From Streptomyces xanthophaeus (GTDB lineage: Bacteria; Actinomycetota; Actinomycetes; Streptomycetales; Streptomycetaceae), in contig NZ_CP076543.1 of NCBI RefSeq assembly GCF_030440515.1, positions 3,935,501 to 3,999,500 on the forward strand: 64,000 nt of DNA. Direction: 5' to 3'. The number at the start of each line of letters is the position of its first letter. The stretch's first letter is position 1. This document shows, piece by piece, positions 46,338-54,872 of the stretch. The notes under the pieces were generated by a model, which searched no databases, was not told where the DNA came from, and worked only from the letters and a program-made list of their open reading frames with translations. A program made the position numbers and the translations under genes.

Positions 46338-46391
46338 CGTGAGCTCACGCAAACATGTGTTGACGTGAAAACGTGTGCATGCAAGCATGCA
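46338..46391. promoter_or_regulatory. palindromes likely bound by the divergent MarR regulator
   Basis: CGTGAGCTCACG (46338-46349) is a perfect 12-bp palindrome, and TGCATGCAAGCATGCA (46376-46391) is an almost perfect dyad. Both lie in the 90-bp divergent promoter region between MarR and NmrA-like genes. Confidence 0.65.
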
Positions 46392-46419
46392 TATGTCATC
46401 ACGAACGAATGGAGCTCTC

Positions 46420-47262
46420 GTGACCATCCTCATCACCGGCGCGCGCGGCAAGGTCGGCCGGGCCGTCGTCGACCGCCTGCACTCCGCCGGTCTTCCCGTC
46501 CGGGCCGCCAGCGCCGCCCCCGCCGAACTGACCGTCCCGGCCGGCGTGGAGACCGCCGAGCTCGTCCTGGACCGGCCTGAGACCTTCTCCGCCGCGCTCC
46601 GTGGGGTGCGCCAGGTCTTCCTCTACCCGCAGCCCGCCGGCATCCATGACCTGATCAAGGCCGCCGAGGCCGCCGGGGTCGAGCACGTCGTCCTGCTGTC
46701 CTCGTCCTCGGTGCTCGCCCCGGACGCCGGGACCGACCCGCTGGCGAGCCACAGCCTGAGGGTCGAGCGCGCCCTCGCCGACTCCGCTCTGACCTGCACG
46801 TTCCTGCGCCCCGACGCCTTCGCCAGCAACTCGCTGGGCTGGGCCTGGCCCGTCGGCCGGTCCCTGCCGGTCCAGCTCGCCTACCCGGACGCGCAGATCG
46901 CGCCCATCCACCCCGAGGACATCGCCGACATCGCGGCCCTGGCCCTGACCGGGGACTCCCTCACCGGCCGCGCGCTCACCCTGACCGGCTCCGAGTCGCT
47001 CTCCTTCCGCGAGCAGCTCGCCGTCCTCTCGGAGACCCTCGGCCGCGCGATCCCGGTCGAGCACATCACCCGCGCCGAGGCGGAGGAGCAGATGGGCCGG
47101 CACATGCCCGCCCCGATGGTGGCCTCGCTGCTCGACCTGTGGGAGGCCGCCGGCCACGGTCCCGCCGCCATCGGTGAGACCACCGAGTCCCTGCTCGGCG
47201 TACCCGCCCGCACCTACCGGCAGTGGGCCCGCGAGAACGCGGACGCCTTCACCGGCCACTGA
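46420..47262 (+). CDS. NmrA/NAD(P)-binding SDR-like protein
   Basis: This 280-residue atypical SDR has the Rossmann motif TILITGARGKVGRAVVDRL (residues 2-20, TGxxGxxG) and no YxxxK catalytic motif, as in NmrA-type redox sensors and quinone reductases (QOR2-like). It starts at GTG 46420, with GGAG 6-8 nt upstream. It is divergent from a MarR gene and upstream of a second regulator gene. It may be an NAD(P)H-dependent reductase or a redox-responsive regulator. Confidence 0.9.
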   Translation: MTILITGARGKVGRAVVDRLHSAGLPVRAASAAPAELTVPAGVETAELVLDRPETFSAALRGVRQVFLYPQPAGIHDLIKAAEAAGVEHVVLLSSSSVLAPDAGTDPLASHSLRVERALADSALTCTFLRPDAFASNSLGWAWPVGRSLPVQLAYPDAQIAPIHPEDIADIAALALTGDSLTGRALTLTGSESLSFREQLAVLSETLGRAIPVEHITRAEAEEQMGRHMPAPMVASLLDLWEAAGHGPAAIGETTESLLGVPARTYRQWARENADAFTGH

Positions 47263-47305
47263 CCGGCAGGCCCACCGGCCCACCGGCCTCCCGAAGGAGC
47301 AGGAC

Positions 47306-47734
47306 ATGAAGCCCATCGGCTACTGGCTCAACCGCACGGACCAGGCCCTCACCGCGTCCATGGACGCCCTGCTGGCCGACTTCGGCCTCACCCGGCTCGG
47401 CTGGCAGGTCCTGGGCGTCGTCAAGGACGATCCGCGGGCCACCGACACCGCCGTCCTCGCCGCCCTGGCGGCGAACGCCGACGCCGCGGCGCTGACCTCG
47501 GCCGTCGCATCGGTGCTGGGCGGCGGCTGGGTGACCCGCCCGCACCCGGACCGCCTCGCCCTGACCGACGGCGGCCGGGCCCGCCTCGCCGAGGTCGCCC
47601 GTCACGTGGACGCCTTCCGCGAGCTGGCGGTCACGGGGATCACCCGCGAGGAGTACGTCACCGCCGTCACCGTCCTGGAGCGCATGACCCGCAACCTCAC
47701 CGGGCCGCGAGGCGGGTCTCCGGCTCGGCCGTGA
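47306..47734 (+). CDS. MarR-like winged-helix protein
   Basis: This 142-residue protein has a MarR-like layout: YWLNRTDQALTASMDALLADFGLTRLGWQVLGVVKD, then a short HTH with an altered recognition helix, then RLALTDGGRARLAEVARHVDAFRELAV and a terminal helix. GGAG lies 7 nt before ATG 47306. It follows the NmrA-like gene (43 nt gap) in the same direction, so it may be co-regulated. Its end overlaps the convergent MFS gene by 38 nt. Confidence 0.8.
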   Translation: MKPIGYWLNRTDQALTASMDALLADFGLTRLGWQVLGVVKDDPRATDTAVLAALAANADAAALTSAVASVLGGGWVTRPHPDRLALTDGGRARLAEVARHVDAFRELAVTGITREEYVTAVTVLERMTRNLTGPRGGSPARP

Positions 47735-49202
47735 CCGCCCGCGGGGAGCCCTTCGGGCCGCGCAGGACGGTGAAGGCGATACCCAGGGCGACCAGGATCA
47801 GGGCGGCGCCGACCGCGAACGCCAGGTGGTAGCCACCGGTGAGCGCCTCGGGGAGGGGAGCCCCGGCCGCGGTGAGGGACTCGGTACGGGAGGCGGCCAG
47901 GGTGGAGAGGACCGCGATGCCCAGCGCCATGCCGATCTGCTGGGTGGTGTTGAAGAGCCCGGAGGCCAGGCCCGCGTCGGCCTCCTTCGCACCGGACATG
48001 CCCAGCGAGGTCAGCGCGGGGAGGGCGAGGCCGAAGCCGGCGGCCAGGAGCATCACCGGGAGCAGGTCGGTGACGTAGTCCGCCCGGCCGGCCTGACCGG
48101 GTACGCGTGTCAGCAGGCCGAGTACGCCGGCCAGGAGGACCAGACCGGCCAGCAGGACCTTGCGCTCGCCGAAGCGGGAGTTCAGGCGGGCCGAGACGGT
48201 GAGCGAGACCAGCCCGATCACGGCGGCGGCCGGCAGCATCGCGAGCCCGGTCCCGGACGCGGAGTACCCGAGCACGTTCTGCATGTAGAGCGCGACGAGG
48301 ATCTGGAAGGAGAACAGCGCGGCGACCATCAGCATCTGGACCAGGTTGGCGCCGAGGACGCTGCGCGAGCGGAAGATGCGCAGCGGCATGAGCGGGGTGC
48401 GCGCCGTGGCCTGGCGGACGAGGAAGCCGGCGAGCAGGGCGAGCGCGAGGGCACCGGACCCGAGGGTGTGGGCCGAAGCCGCCCCGTACGTCTCGATCTT
48501 GACGACCGTGTAGATCCCGAGCATCAGACCCGAGGTGACGAGCAGCGCGCCGAGCAGGTCCGCGCCCGCTTTCAGACCCAGACCCCGGTCGCCCGGCAGG
48601 GCCGGGAGGGCGGCGAGGAGCACCGCGATGCCGATGGGCAGGTTGATGAAGAAGATCCAGTTCCAGGCCAGCGCGTCGGTGAGGACACCGCCGAGGACCT
48701 GCCCCATCGAGGCGCCGGCCGCGCCGGTGAAGCTGAACACCCCGATGGCGCCGGCCCGTTCGCGTGGTTCCGTGAAGAGTGTGACGAGGATGCCGAGGCT
48801 GACGGCGGAGGCCATCGCGCTGCCCGCGCCCTGCAGGAACCGGGCGGCGATCAGGACCACGGGCGAGGTGGCGAGCCCGGCCAGCAGCGAGGCGGCGGTG
48901 AACACCGCGGTGCCCGCGAGGAACATCCGCTTGCGGCCGATCAGGTCACCGAGGCGGCCGGCGAGCAGGAGCAGCGAACCGAAGGCGATGAGATAGGCGT
49001 TGACGACCCAGCTCAGCCCGACCGGGGTGAAGCCGAGGTCGCTCCGGATGGCCGGCATCGCGACCGTGACGATGCTGCCGTCGAGGATCGTCATCAGCAT
49101 TCCGGTGGCCAGGACGCCCAGGGCGAGCCGGCGGGAACGCGAGGCGGGGTCGGAGAGGGAAGGGGAAGGGGGAGCGGAGGGGGCGGTAGCGGTGGCGGGC
49201 AC
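47697..49202 (-). CDS. MFS transporter, DHA2 (14-TM) drug exporter
   Basis: This 501-residue protein has about 14 hydrophobic helices and the DHA2 motifs: ILDGSIVTVAMPAIRSDLG (motif D1-like, residues 39-57), GRLGDLIGRKRMFL (loop 2-3 motif A), and the motif C region AAGASMGQVLGGVLTD. It exports drugs using proton gradient. GTG 49202 has AGGAGA about 8 nt upstream. It is probably controlled by the MarR regulator at 49316, through the dyad just upstream of its start. Confidence 0.95.
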   Translation of the reverse strand: MPATATAPSAPPSPSLSDPASRSRRLALGVLATGMLMTILDGSIVTVAMPAIRSDLGFTPVGLSWVVNAYLIAFGSLLLLAGRLGDLIGRKRMFLAGTAVFTAASLLAGLATSPVVLIAARFLQGAGSAMASAVSLGILVTLFTEPRERAGAIGVFSFTGAAGASMGQVLGGVLTDALAWNWIFFINLPIGIAVLLAALPALPGDRGLGLKAGADLLGALLVTSGLMLGIYTVVKIETYGAASAHTLGSGALALALLAGFLVRQATARTPLMPLRIFRSRSVLGANLVQMLMVAALFSFQILVALYMQNVLGYSASGTGLAMLPAAAVIGLVSLTVSARLNSRFGERKVLLAGLVLLAGVLGLLTRVPGQAGRADYVTDLLPVMLLAAGFGLALPALTSLGMSGAKEADAGLASGLFNTTQQIGMALGIAVLSTLAASRTESLTAAGAPLPEALTGGYHLAFAVGAALILVALGIAFTVLRGPKGSPRAVTAEPETRLAAR

Positions 49203-49246
49203 GGCGGTCTCTCCTGTCCGTTGGAGGCAACAGGAAAGACCGTAAC

Positions 49247-49270
49247 AGATAGTTTTGTTGCAGACTATCT
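49247..49270. promoter_or_regulatory. MarR-type operator upstream of the exporter
   Basis: The exact dyad AGATAGT-N10-ACTATCT has AT-rich arms in a GC-rich setting, 45 bp upstream of the MFS GTG. Exporter and MarR genes point the same way, with this site between them. Confidence 0.82.
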
Positions 49271-49315
49271 TTTACGGATCCATCGTCTGGTCGCGCGTTC
49301 GGCGACCGCTCCCGG

Positions 49316-49801
49316 CTACCCCTTCTGCCGCGCCCGCCGAGCCGGCCGCGGCCCCTCGACGGGGGTCTCCAGATGTCCCGTGACCAGCCGGTTCAACGCC
49401 CGGAGCAGCACCTCGCGCTCCTCCTCGGGCAGGGCGCCGAGCGCGCCCCCGTGGACCTGGTCGACGATCTCCTGGCTCTCCTTCGCGACCTTCGCCCCCT
49501 CCTCGGTCACCGCGATGACCCGGGCCCGCCGGTCGGTGCTGGACGGCCTGCGCTCGGCGAGACCCGCCTTCTCCAGCGCGTCGACGGTCACCACCATCGT
49601 GGTCTTGTCCATGTCGCCGATCTCGGCGAGCTGCGCCTGGGTGCGCTCCTCCTCCAGGGCGTGGACGAGCACGCAGTGCATCCGCGGGGTGAGTCCGATC
49701 TCGCCGAGCCGCGCGCTCATCTGCGTACGCAGCACGTGACTGGTGTGATCCAGGAGGAAGGACAGGTCCGGTTCGGTGCGCGTGGGTGCCATGGCTGTCA
49801 T
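49316..49801 (-). CDS. MarR-family transcriptional regulator
   Basis: This regulator of about 161 residues has the MarR core HVLRTQMSARLGEIGLTPRMHCVLVHALEEERTQAQLAEIGDMDKTTMVVTVDALEKAGLAERRPSSTDRRARVIAVTEEG, with wing motif STDRRAR. ATG 49801 and the internal ATG 49792 are both possible. It lies 113 bp upstream of the MFS exporter on the same strand and probably represses it through the dyad between them. Confidence 0.94.
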   Translation of the reverse strand: MTAMAPTRTEPDLSFLLDHTSHVLRTQMSARLGEIGLTPRMHCVLVHALEEERTQAQLAEIGDMDKTTMVVTVDALEKAGLAERRPSSTDRRARVIAVTEEGAKVAKESQEIVDQVHGGALGALPEEEREVLLRALNRLVTGHLETPVEGPRPARRARQKG

Positions 49802-49858
49802 GTCTGCCAGGGTAGCGAGAATCGATCCGTCGCGGATTATCGGCAACCGGACTACTGC

Positions 49859-50248
49859 TCAGGCCAGGAGCTTGGCCTTGGCCCGGTCGAATTCCTCCTG
49901 CGTGATGTCGCCCTTGTCCTTGAGGGCGGACAGCTTGTGCAGCTCGTCCGCCGCGCCCGACCCGGCCCCGGCGCTCTGCTGCACGTACGCGCGGAAGGCC
50001 GCCTGCTGCTCCTCGGCCTGCTTCCGGTCCCGTTCGTGCATGCTGCGCCCACGGGCGATCAGATACACGAAGATGCCGAGGAACGGCAGCACCAGCACCA
50101 GGATGAGCCAGCCCGCCTTCCCCCAGCCGCCAAGGGTGTGGTCACGGAAGATGTCCGTGATGACCTTGAAGAGGAGGAAGAACCACATGACCCACACGAA
50201 GAACCACAGCATCGTCCAGAAGAAGTTGAGAAGCGGGTAATCGTCCAT
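49859..50248 (-). CDS. PLDc_N/SHOCT membrane protein
   Basis: This 129-residue protein has two N-terminal hydrophobic helices (FFWTMLWFFVWVMWFFLLFKVITDIF and AGWLILVLVLPFLGIFVYLI, residues 9-70) of the phospholipase D-nuclease N-terminal type. A basic linker (RGRSMHERDRKQAEEQ) follows, and a C-terminal SHOCT motif (LHKLSALKDKGDITQEEFDRAKAKLL). It is common in actinobacteria and its role is unclear. It is divergent from a K+ channel gene. Confidence 0.88.
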   Translation of the reverse strand: MDDYPLLNFFWTMLWFFVWVMWFFLLFKVITDIFRDHTLGGWGKAGWLILVLVLPFLGIFVYLIARGRSMHERDRKQAEEQQAAFRAYVQQSAGAGSGAADELHKLSALKDKGDITQEEFDRAKAKLLA

Positions 50249-50361
50249 GCCCGACTCCGATCATGCGCGTGGTCCTTCATTCATACAGGCGACCCCGGCG
50301 GTCCGCATGCGGAGCAAAGGCTCCGGTCGCGCGACGGCCCCCGGGCCGTTCTCCTGAAGGC

Positions 50362-50910
50362 ATGGAACGCAACGCAGCCGATCAGCGCCGGCGCGTCCTG
50401 CTGGGCCACCTCCTGCGCTCGGTGTTCTCCGTCGCCCTCCTCACCGCGCTGTACTACGTGGCGCCCCTGGAGGGCGGGTTCGGCATCGGCACCGTCCTGA
50501 CACTGGCGCTCGGCCTGGTGGTCTTCGGGCTGCTGACGGCCTGGCAGATCACCGCCGTCTCCCACGCGCAGTTCCCCCGGATGCGCGCCCTGGAGGCGAT
50601 GGCCACCGGCGTACCGCTGTTCCTGCTGCTGTTCTCCGCGACGTACTACCTGCTCGCGGAGCAGGACCCCACGTCGTTCTCGGAGTCGCTGACCCGCACG
50701 GACGCCCTCTACTTCACGATCACCACGTTCGCCACCGTGGGATTCGGGGACATCGTCGCCACCAACCAGGGCAGCCGGGTCCTGGTCACCTTCCAGATGG
50801 TCGCCGACCTGATCCTCATCGGCGTGATCGCCAAAGCACTCGTCGGGGCGATCAAAATCGGCATGCACAGGCGCAGTTCGCAGGCCCCCGGCCTGGAGGA
50901 CGAGCCCTGA
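50362..50910 (+). CDS. two-helix potassium channel
   Basis: This 182-residue protein has four hydrophobic segments and the K+ filter TTFATVGFGD (residues about 127-136) between the pore helix (RTDALYFTI) and the last transmembrane helix (VLVTFQMVADLILIGVIAKAL). TVGFGD is a normal TVGYG-type filter variant. It lacks an RCK domain, so gating is probably by voltage or pH. ATG 50362 follows a weak ribosome site. It lies 55 nt upstream of the ClC gene, in the same direction. Confidence 0.92.
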   Translation: MERNAADQRRRVLLGHLLRSVFSVALLTALYYVAPLEGGFGIGTVLTLALGLVVFGLLTAWQITAVSHAQFPRMRALEAMATGVPLFLLLFSATYYLLAEQDPTSFSESLTRTDALYFTITTFATVGFGDIVATNQGSRVLVTFQMVADLILIGVIAKALVGAIKIGMHRRSSQAPGLEDEP

Positions 50911-50965
50911 GCGGCGAAGTACGCCCCCCGGGTGGACCATCGAGGAAGCGGAAAGGAAGTGAGCC

Positions 50966-52351
50966 ATGCCGCAGTCGCGTCCTCGATCCGGACCGCCCCC
51001 CGGCGGTACGCAGCCGCAGGAGGCCGACGTCCTCAGGCAGACCCTCCGCAGCCCCGGATACCTCAAGCTGCTGGTGTTCTGCGCGCTCATCAGCATCCCG
51101 GTGTCCCTCGCTTCGTTCTGGTTCCTCGCCCTGCTGCACAAGATGGAACACGCGATGTGGGCGGACCTCCCGGAGGCCCTGGGCTGGGACGTCCCGCCCT
51201 GGTGGTGGCCGCTGCCCCTGCTGCTCGTCGCCGGTGTCGTGGTCGGCCTGGTCGTCCCGCACATGCGCGGCAACGGCGGTCACCTCCCCGCGGCCGGCCT
51301 GCACACCGGTGGTGCCTCGGCCGGCGCCCTGCCCGGTGTCGTGATCGCGGCGGTGGCGAGTCTGCCGCTCGGCGCGGTCCTGGGTCCGGAGGCCCCGCTG
51401 ATCGCCCTCGGTGGCGGGCTGGCCCTGCTCTTCCGCAACCTCGCGCAGGTACCGGTGACCCCGCAGGGCACCGCGCTCGTGGGCGCGGCGGGCGCCGCGG
51501 CGGCCATCGCCACGATCTTCGGGAATCCGCTGATCGCCGCGGTGCTGCTGATCGAGGTGGCGGGCGTGGGCGGACCGCAGCTGTTCGCGGTGATGCTGCC
51601 GTCCCTGCTGTCCGCCGGGGTCGGGGACCTGGTCTTCACGGGCCTCGGGCGCTGGACGGGACTGCCGATCGGGAGCCTGAAACTCGAACTGGGCGTACCC
51701 GTGCCCCACCTGGACGTGCCCGACGTGCTCTGGGCCGTGCTCATCGCCGCGGCCCTGGCCCTTGCCCTGCACCCGGTGCTGACCGGCGCCCGGGTGATCG
51801 CCGCGTACGTCCTCGCACGGCCCCTCCTGCGGACCGTCCAGTGCGCGCTGGCCGCCGCGGCCTGCGCCAGCCTCTACGCGCTCATCACCGGCCTCACGCC
51901 CGCCGATGTCACCGGATCGGGCCAGTCGCTGATCGGCAGGCTGGCCGCCGACCCGCACGCCTGGGGCGTGGGTGCGCTGATCGGCATCCTCCTCTTCAAG
52001 GGCGCCGGCTACGCCATCTGCCTCGGCAGCCTGCGCGGCGGTCCCATCTTCCCGGCGCTGTGCCTCGGCGCCGTGGCGGGCGTCCTGCTCGGGCCGCTGC
52101 CCGGTCTCGGCATCGTGCCCGCGATGGGAGCGGGCATGGCGGCGACCGCCGCCAGCGCGCTGCGGCTGCCGGTGAGCAGCGTGGTGATGGTGGTCCTGAT
52201 GCTCGGCGGCACCGCGATGATCCCGGTCGTGATCATCGCGGCCGTGGTCGCCTTCGTGGTCACCGAGCTGCTGCCCGTGGGGCCCCCGATCCCCGAGCTG
52301 CCCGCCGTGCCCGCGGCGCCTGCCGCGCCCGCCGAGCCGGCCGCCAAGTAG
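50966..52351 (+). CDS. ClC-type chloride channel or Cl-/H+ antiporter
   Basis: This 461-residue protein has about 12 hydrophobic helices with the ClC motif AVLGPEAPLIALGGGLA (residues about 138-154) in place of GREGP, and the GNPLIAAVLLIEVAG segment (about 189-203) matching the second selectivity region. The third motif (GFPFG-like) is partly divergent. The protein may conduct a halide or an organic anion. It follows the K+ channel in the same direction, suggesting joint electroneutral ion flux. Confidence 0.93.
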   Translation: MPQSRPRSGPPPGGTQPQEADVLRQTLRSPGYLKLLVFCALISIPVSLASFWFLALLHKMEHAMWADLPEALGWDVPPWWWPLPLLLVAGVVVGLVVPHMRGNGGHLPAAGLHTGGASAGALPGVVIAAVASLPLGAVLGPEAPLIALGGGLALLFRNLAQVPVTPQGTALVGAAGAAAAIATIFGNPLIAAVLLIEVAGVGGPQLFAVMLPSLLSAGVGDLVFTGLGRWTGLPIGSLKLELGVPVPHLDVPDVLWAVLIAAALALALHPVLTGARVIAAYVLARPLLRTVQCALAAAACASLYALITGLTPADVTGSGQSLIGRLAADPHAWGVGALIGILLFKGAGYAICLGSLRGGPIFPALCLGAVAGVLLGPLPGLGIVPAMGAGMAATAASALRLPVSSVVMVVLMLGGTAMIPVVIIAAVVAFVVTELLPVGPPIPELPAVPAAPAAPAEPAAK

Positions 52352-52367
52352 CGCGGAACGGACGGAC

Positions 52368-52401
52368 GAGGACCCCGCCCGGAAAGCCGGGCGGGGTCCT
52401 C
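52368..52401. terminator. terminator after the ClC gene
   Basis: A perfect 15-bp stem (GAGGACCCCGCCCGG and its complement) with an AAAG loop, convergent with the lipoprotein gene. Confidence 0.88.
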
Positions 52402-52429
52402 GTACGCGTGCGGGGCGTCGGCCGGACGG

Positions 52430-52858
52430 TCAGCAGCGCAGGCCGGTGGCGGCGGCCTGGGCGGCCTGGTCCAGCTGCTCGATCTGCGGCTGCAACTGGG
52501 TGCGCGCTTCCTTGCCGGTGGTGTCGCCGGGCAGGTCCTGGTAGCTCTTCTTGAGGTTCTCGGCGGCCGACTGGACCGAGGCGCGCTCCGCGTCCTTCAG
52601 CTGGGCCGCGTTCTCCTTGACGTTCGCCCAGTCCTTCTGGACGGCCTCATAGGCGTCCTTGACCTGGTCCTTGGTCGCGTTGGCGGGGTCCAGGGCCTTC
52701 AGCTTGGCGTTGTCGGCCTTGAGGGCATTGAGGTCGGTGCAGAGGTCCGCCGCGGCCTGGCTGGCCTCCTCCGCGGGCGAGCTGCTGTCGTCGGAGCACG
52801 CGGAGAGACCGAGAATCGCGCCGACGCAGAGCACACCGATCACCGGGAAACGCTTCAT
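52430..52858 (-). CDS. small lipoprotein
   Basis: This 142-residue protein has a short signal peptide and a lipobox LGLSAC (Cys at about residue 21). A mostly alpha-helical, Ala/Lys/Gln/Asp-rich mature part follows (LCTDLNALKADNAKLKALDPANATKDQVKDAYEAVQKD... QLQPQIEQLDQAAQA). ATG 52858 has AGGAAGG upstream. Two mature cysteines (about 40 and 142) may bond. Similar Streptomyces lipoproteins have no known role. A perfect inverted repeat sits just upstream. Confidence 0.82.
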   Translation of the reverse strand: MKRFPVIGVLCVGAILGLSACSDDSSSPAEEASQAAADLCTDLNALKADNAKLKALDPANATKDQVKDAYEAVQKDWANVKENAAQLKDAERASVQSAAENLKKSYQDLPGDTTGKEARTQLQPQIEQLDQAAQAAATGLRC

Positions 52859-52883
52859 GGAGACCTTCCTCGATCTGACAAAT

Positions 52884-52912
52884 CGGGTGTACCGGATCTT
52901 CCGGTACACCCG
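52884..52912. promoter_or_regulatory. 12-bp perfect inverted repeat upstream of the lipoprotein gene
   Basis: CGGGTGTACCGG-N5-CCGGTACACCCG lies 26 bp before the lipoprotein start, with an A/T-rich edge (ACAAAAAT). It may be an operator, or a terminator of the upstream flavoprotein gene; the T-run on the minus strand is weak. Confidence 0.7.
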
Positions 52913-52984
52913 ACAAAAATATGCAGATGAAGGAACAGTCCGCATCCGCACCGCTACGCCCTGTCAGCGGGCGCCCGCCTCCCT

Positions 52985-54355
52985 CTAGGGCCGGATGTTC
53001 TGGTTCAGGTGGAACAGGTTCCCCGGGTCGTAGGCCCGCTTGACCGCGACCAGCCGGTCGTAGTTGCCCTTGTAGTTGGTCCGGATCCGGTCCTGGTCGT
53101 CGTCGGCCATGAAGTTGATGTAGCCGCCCTCCTCCGAATGCGGGGCGGTCGCCTCGTAGTAGTCGCGGACCCAGGCGGTCGCGGACTCGTTGATGGCGGG
53201 GTCGGGCCACATGCCGGCGATCACCGTGGCGAACGAGGCGTCCCGGTAGGCGAAGGCCGTCGCGTCCGGGGCGACGCGGTGGCACGCGCCGTTGATCGGG
53301 TAGATGTGGACCGTCGAGTTCACCGCGGGCAGGCCGGGCGCGTGCCGCAGGTGCGCGTCGATCACGTCGTCGCTGAGCTCGGTCACGAAGTTGGCCTTCC
53401 AGTAGTGCTGGAGGCCGGGCGGTACGAGCGCGTCGAAGGCGCTGTTGAGCGCCGGGTAGGGCATCGGGCCCACGTGCTCGGCGACCACCGGCGCGAAGTC
53501 GTGGAAGGCCTGGAGGGCACGCTCCCCCTCGTCGAGCGGCCCGGTCCAGCACGCCACGATCAGCGCGAAGGTGTCACCGTGGCGGTCCTCCGGGATGAAC
53601 GGGAGCGGCGGGGCTATCTGGAAGGCCGGGAAGCCGCCCAGTTGCTCCGGCGCGTCGGCGATGTGGTCGGCGAAGGAGCGCAGCACGGTGGCGGCGTCCG
53701 ACAGCTCGAAGAGCATCGGCCCGCCGTAGATGTCCTTGACGGGGCTCAGCCGGAACTCGAACGAGGTCACCGCGCCGAAGTTGCCGCCACCGCCGCGCAG
53801 CGCCCAGAAGAGGTCCGCGTTCTCCTCCTCGCTCGCCACGACGAGCCGGCCGTCCGCGGTCACCACGTCGGCCGAGACCAGGTTGTCGCAGCTCAGGCCC
53901 AGCCCACGGGCCAGGTAGCCGATGCCGCCGCCGAGGGTCAGGCCGCCGACACCGGTGGTGGAGATGATCCCGCCGGTCGCGGCCAGCCCGAAGGCGTACG
54001 TGGCCGCGTTGAAGTCGCCCCAGGTCGCCCCGCCCTCCGCGCGGGCCGTGCGCGCCGCGGCGTCGACGCGGACGCCGCGCATCCCGGACAGATCGGCGAC
54101 CAGGCCGCCGTCGCAGGTGCCGAAGCCGGGCACGCTGTGTCCGCCGCCCCGCACCGCCAGGTCGAGCCCGTTCTCGCGGGCGAAGTCGACCGCGGCCATG
54201 ACGTCCCCCGCGTTGGCGCAGTGCACGACGGCCGCCGGCTTCCGGTCGATCATGGCGTTGTGGACCTTGCGCGCCTCGTCGTAGGACTCGTCGTCCGGGG
54301 TGACGACCGCCCCGCGTACCCGTTCTCGCAACTGGTCGATCGAGAGCTTGCCCAT
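52985..54355 (-). CDS. BBE-type FAD-linked oxidoreductase
   Basis: This 456-residue PCMH/BBE-type flavoprotein has the FAD domain signature DLAVRGGGHSVPGFGTCDGGLVADLS, with His73 at the usual 8-alpha-histidyl position, and Cys156 in GLGLSCDNLVSADVV at the 6-S-cysteinyl position, suggesting bicovalent flavin. The C-terminal NYDRLVAVKRAYDPGNLFHLNQNI (BBE motif) is complete. It has no signal peptide. ATG 54355 follows GAGGAG. It is codirectional with an ABM-fold gene upstream. Such enzymes oxidise alcohols or aromatic ring systems in secondary metabolism. Confidence 0.93.
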   Translation of the reverse strand: MGKLSIDQLRERVRGAVVTPDDESYDEARKVHNAMIDRKPAAVVHCANAGDVMAAVDFARENGLDLAVRGGGHSVPGFGTCDGGLVADLSGMRGVRVDAAARTARAEGGATWGDFNAATYAFGLAATGGIISTTGVGGLTLGGGIGYLARGLGLSCDNLVSADVVTADGRLVVASEEENADLFWALRGGGGNFGAVTSFEFRLSPVKDIYGGPMLFELSDAATVLRSFADHIADAPEQLGGFPAFQIAPPLPFIPEDRHGDTFALIVACWTGPLDEGERALQAFHDFAPVVAEHVGPMPYPALNSAFDALVPPGLQHYWKANFVTELSDDVIDAHLRHAPGLPAVNSTVHIYPINGACHRVAPDATAFAYRDASFATVIAGMWPDPAINESATAWVRDYYEATAPHSEEGGYINFMADDDQDRIRTNYKGNYDRLVAVKRAYDPGNLFHLNQNIRP

Positions 54356-54399
54356 GGCTGTCGCTCCTCGTACCTCACGTGGTTCCACGCTGCGTCGTA

Positions 54400-54699
54400 C
54401 TACGGCTGCAGGTGGCTGAAGCCCACCTCGAAACGTTCGACCGAGACGATCCGCTGGCCCTCCCGCTGCGCGGTCTGCTCGCGGATCCGGGCGGCCTGCT
54501 CCTCGCTGTCCATCATGGTCCGTTCGTCGTCCCACAAGGTCAGCGACTTGGCCACGCCCGTGGCCCGGTCGACGAGGTAGTAGACGCCCCGGAATCCGGG
54601 AACGTCCTGGACCTGCCTGACAATCGCCTCCGAGTTCCCGCTCACGTCTCCCTCCGCGGGGACCGGTGAACCCTGGTAGGTGCTCAGCCTCGCGAACAT
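54400..54699 (-). CDS. ABM-like (antibiotic biosynthesis monooxygenase fold) small protein
   Basis: This 99-residue protein matches the dimeric alpha/beta-barrel fold: MFARLSTYQG, then VRQVQDVPGFRGVYYLVDRATGVAKSLTLWDDERTMMDSEEQAARIREQTAQ, then a final beta strand (RFEVGFSHL). ABM-type proteins bind or oxidise small aromatic molecules. It lies 44 nt upstream of the FAD oxidoreductase on the same strand, so the two probably share a substrate pathway. Confidence 0.8.
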   Translation of the reverse strand: MFARLSTYQGSPVPAEGDVSGNSEAIVRQVQDVPGFRGVYYLVDRATGVAKSLTLWDDERTMMDSEEQAARIREQTAQREGQRIVSVERFEVGFSHLQP

Positions 54700-54872
54700 C
54701 TGCGGCAGTCCTTCCTCGCAGGGCCGCCGGTCGGGGAACAGGCGGCTCCACGACCAGGGTGCTCCGGCGCGCCGGAGCCCGCATGCCGGAGCGGCGCGAC
54801 AATGGTGAGGACGGACGCGTGTGCCGTTGCGCTGCCGTCGCCCTAGCCGCTGCCGAGAGGCGGGTCGCCGAG

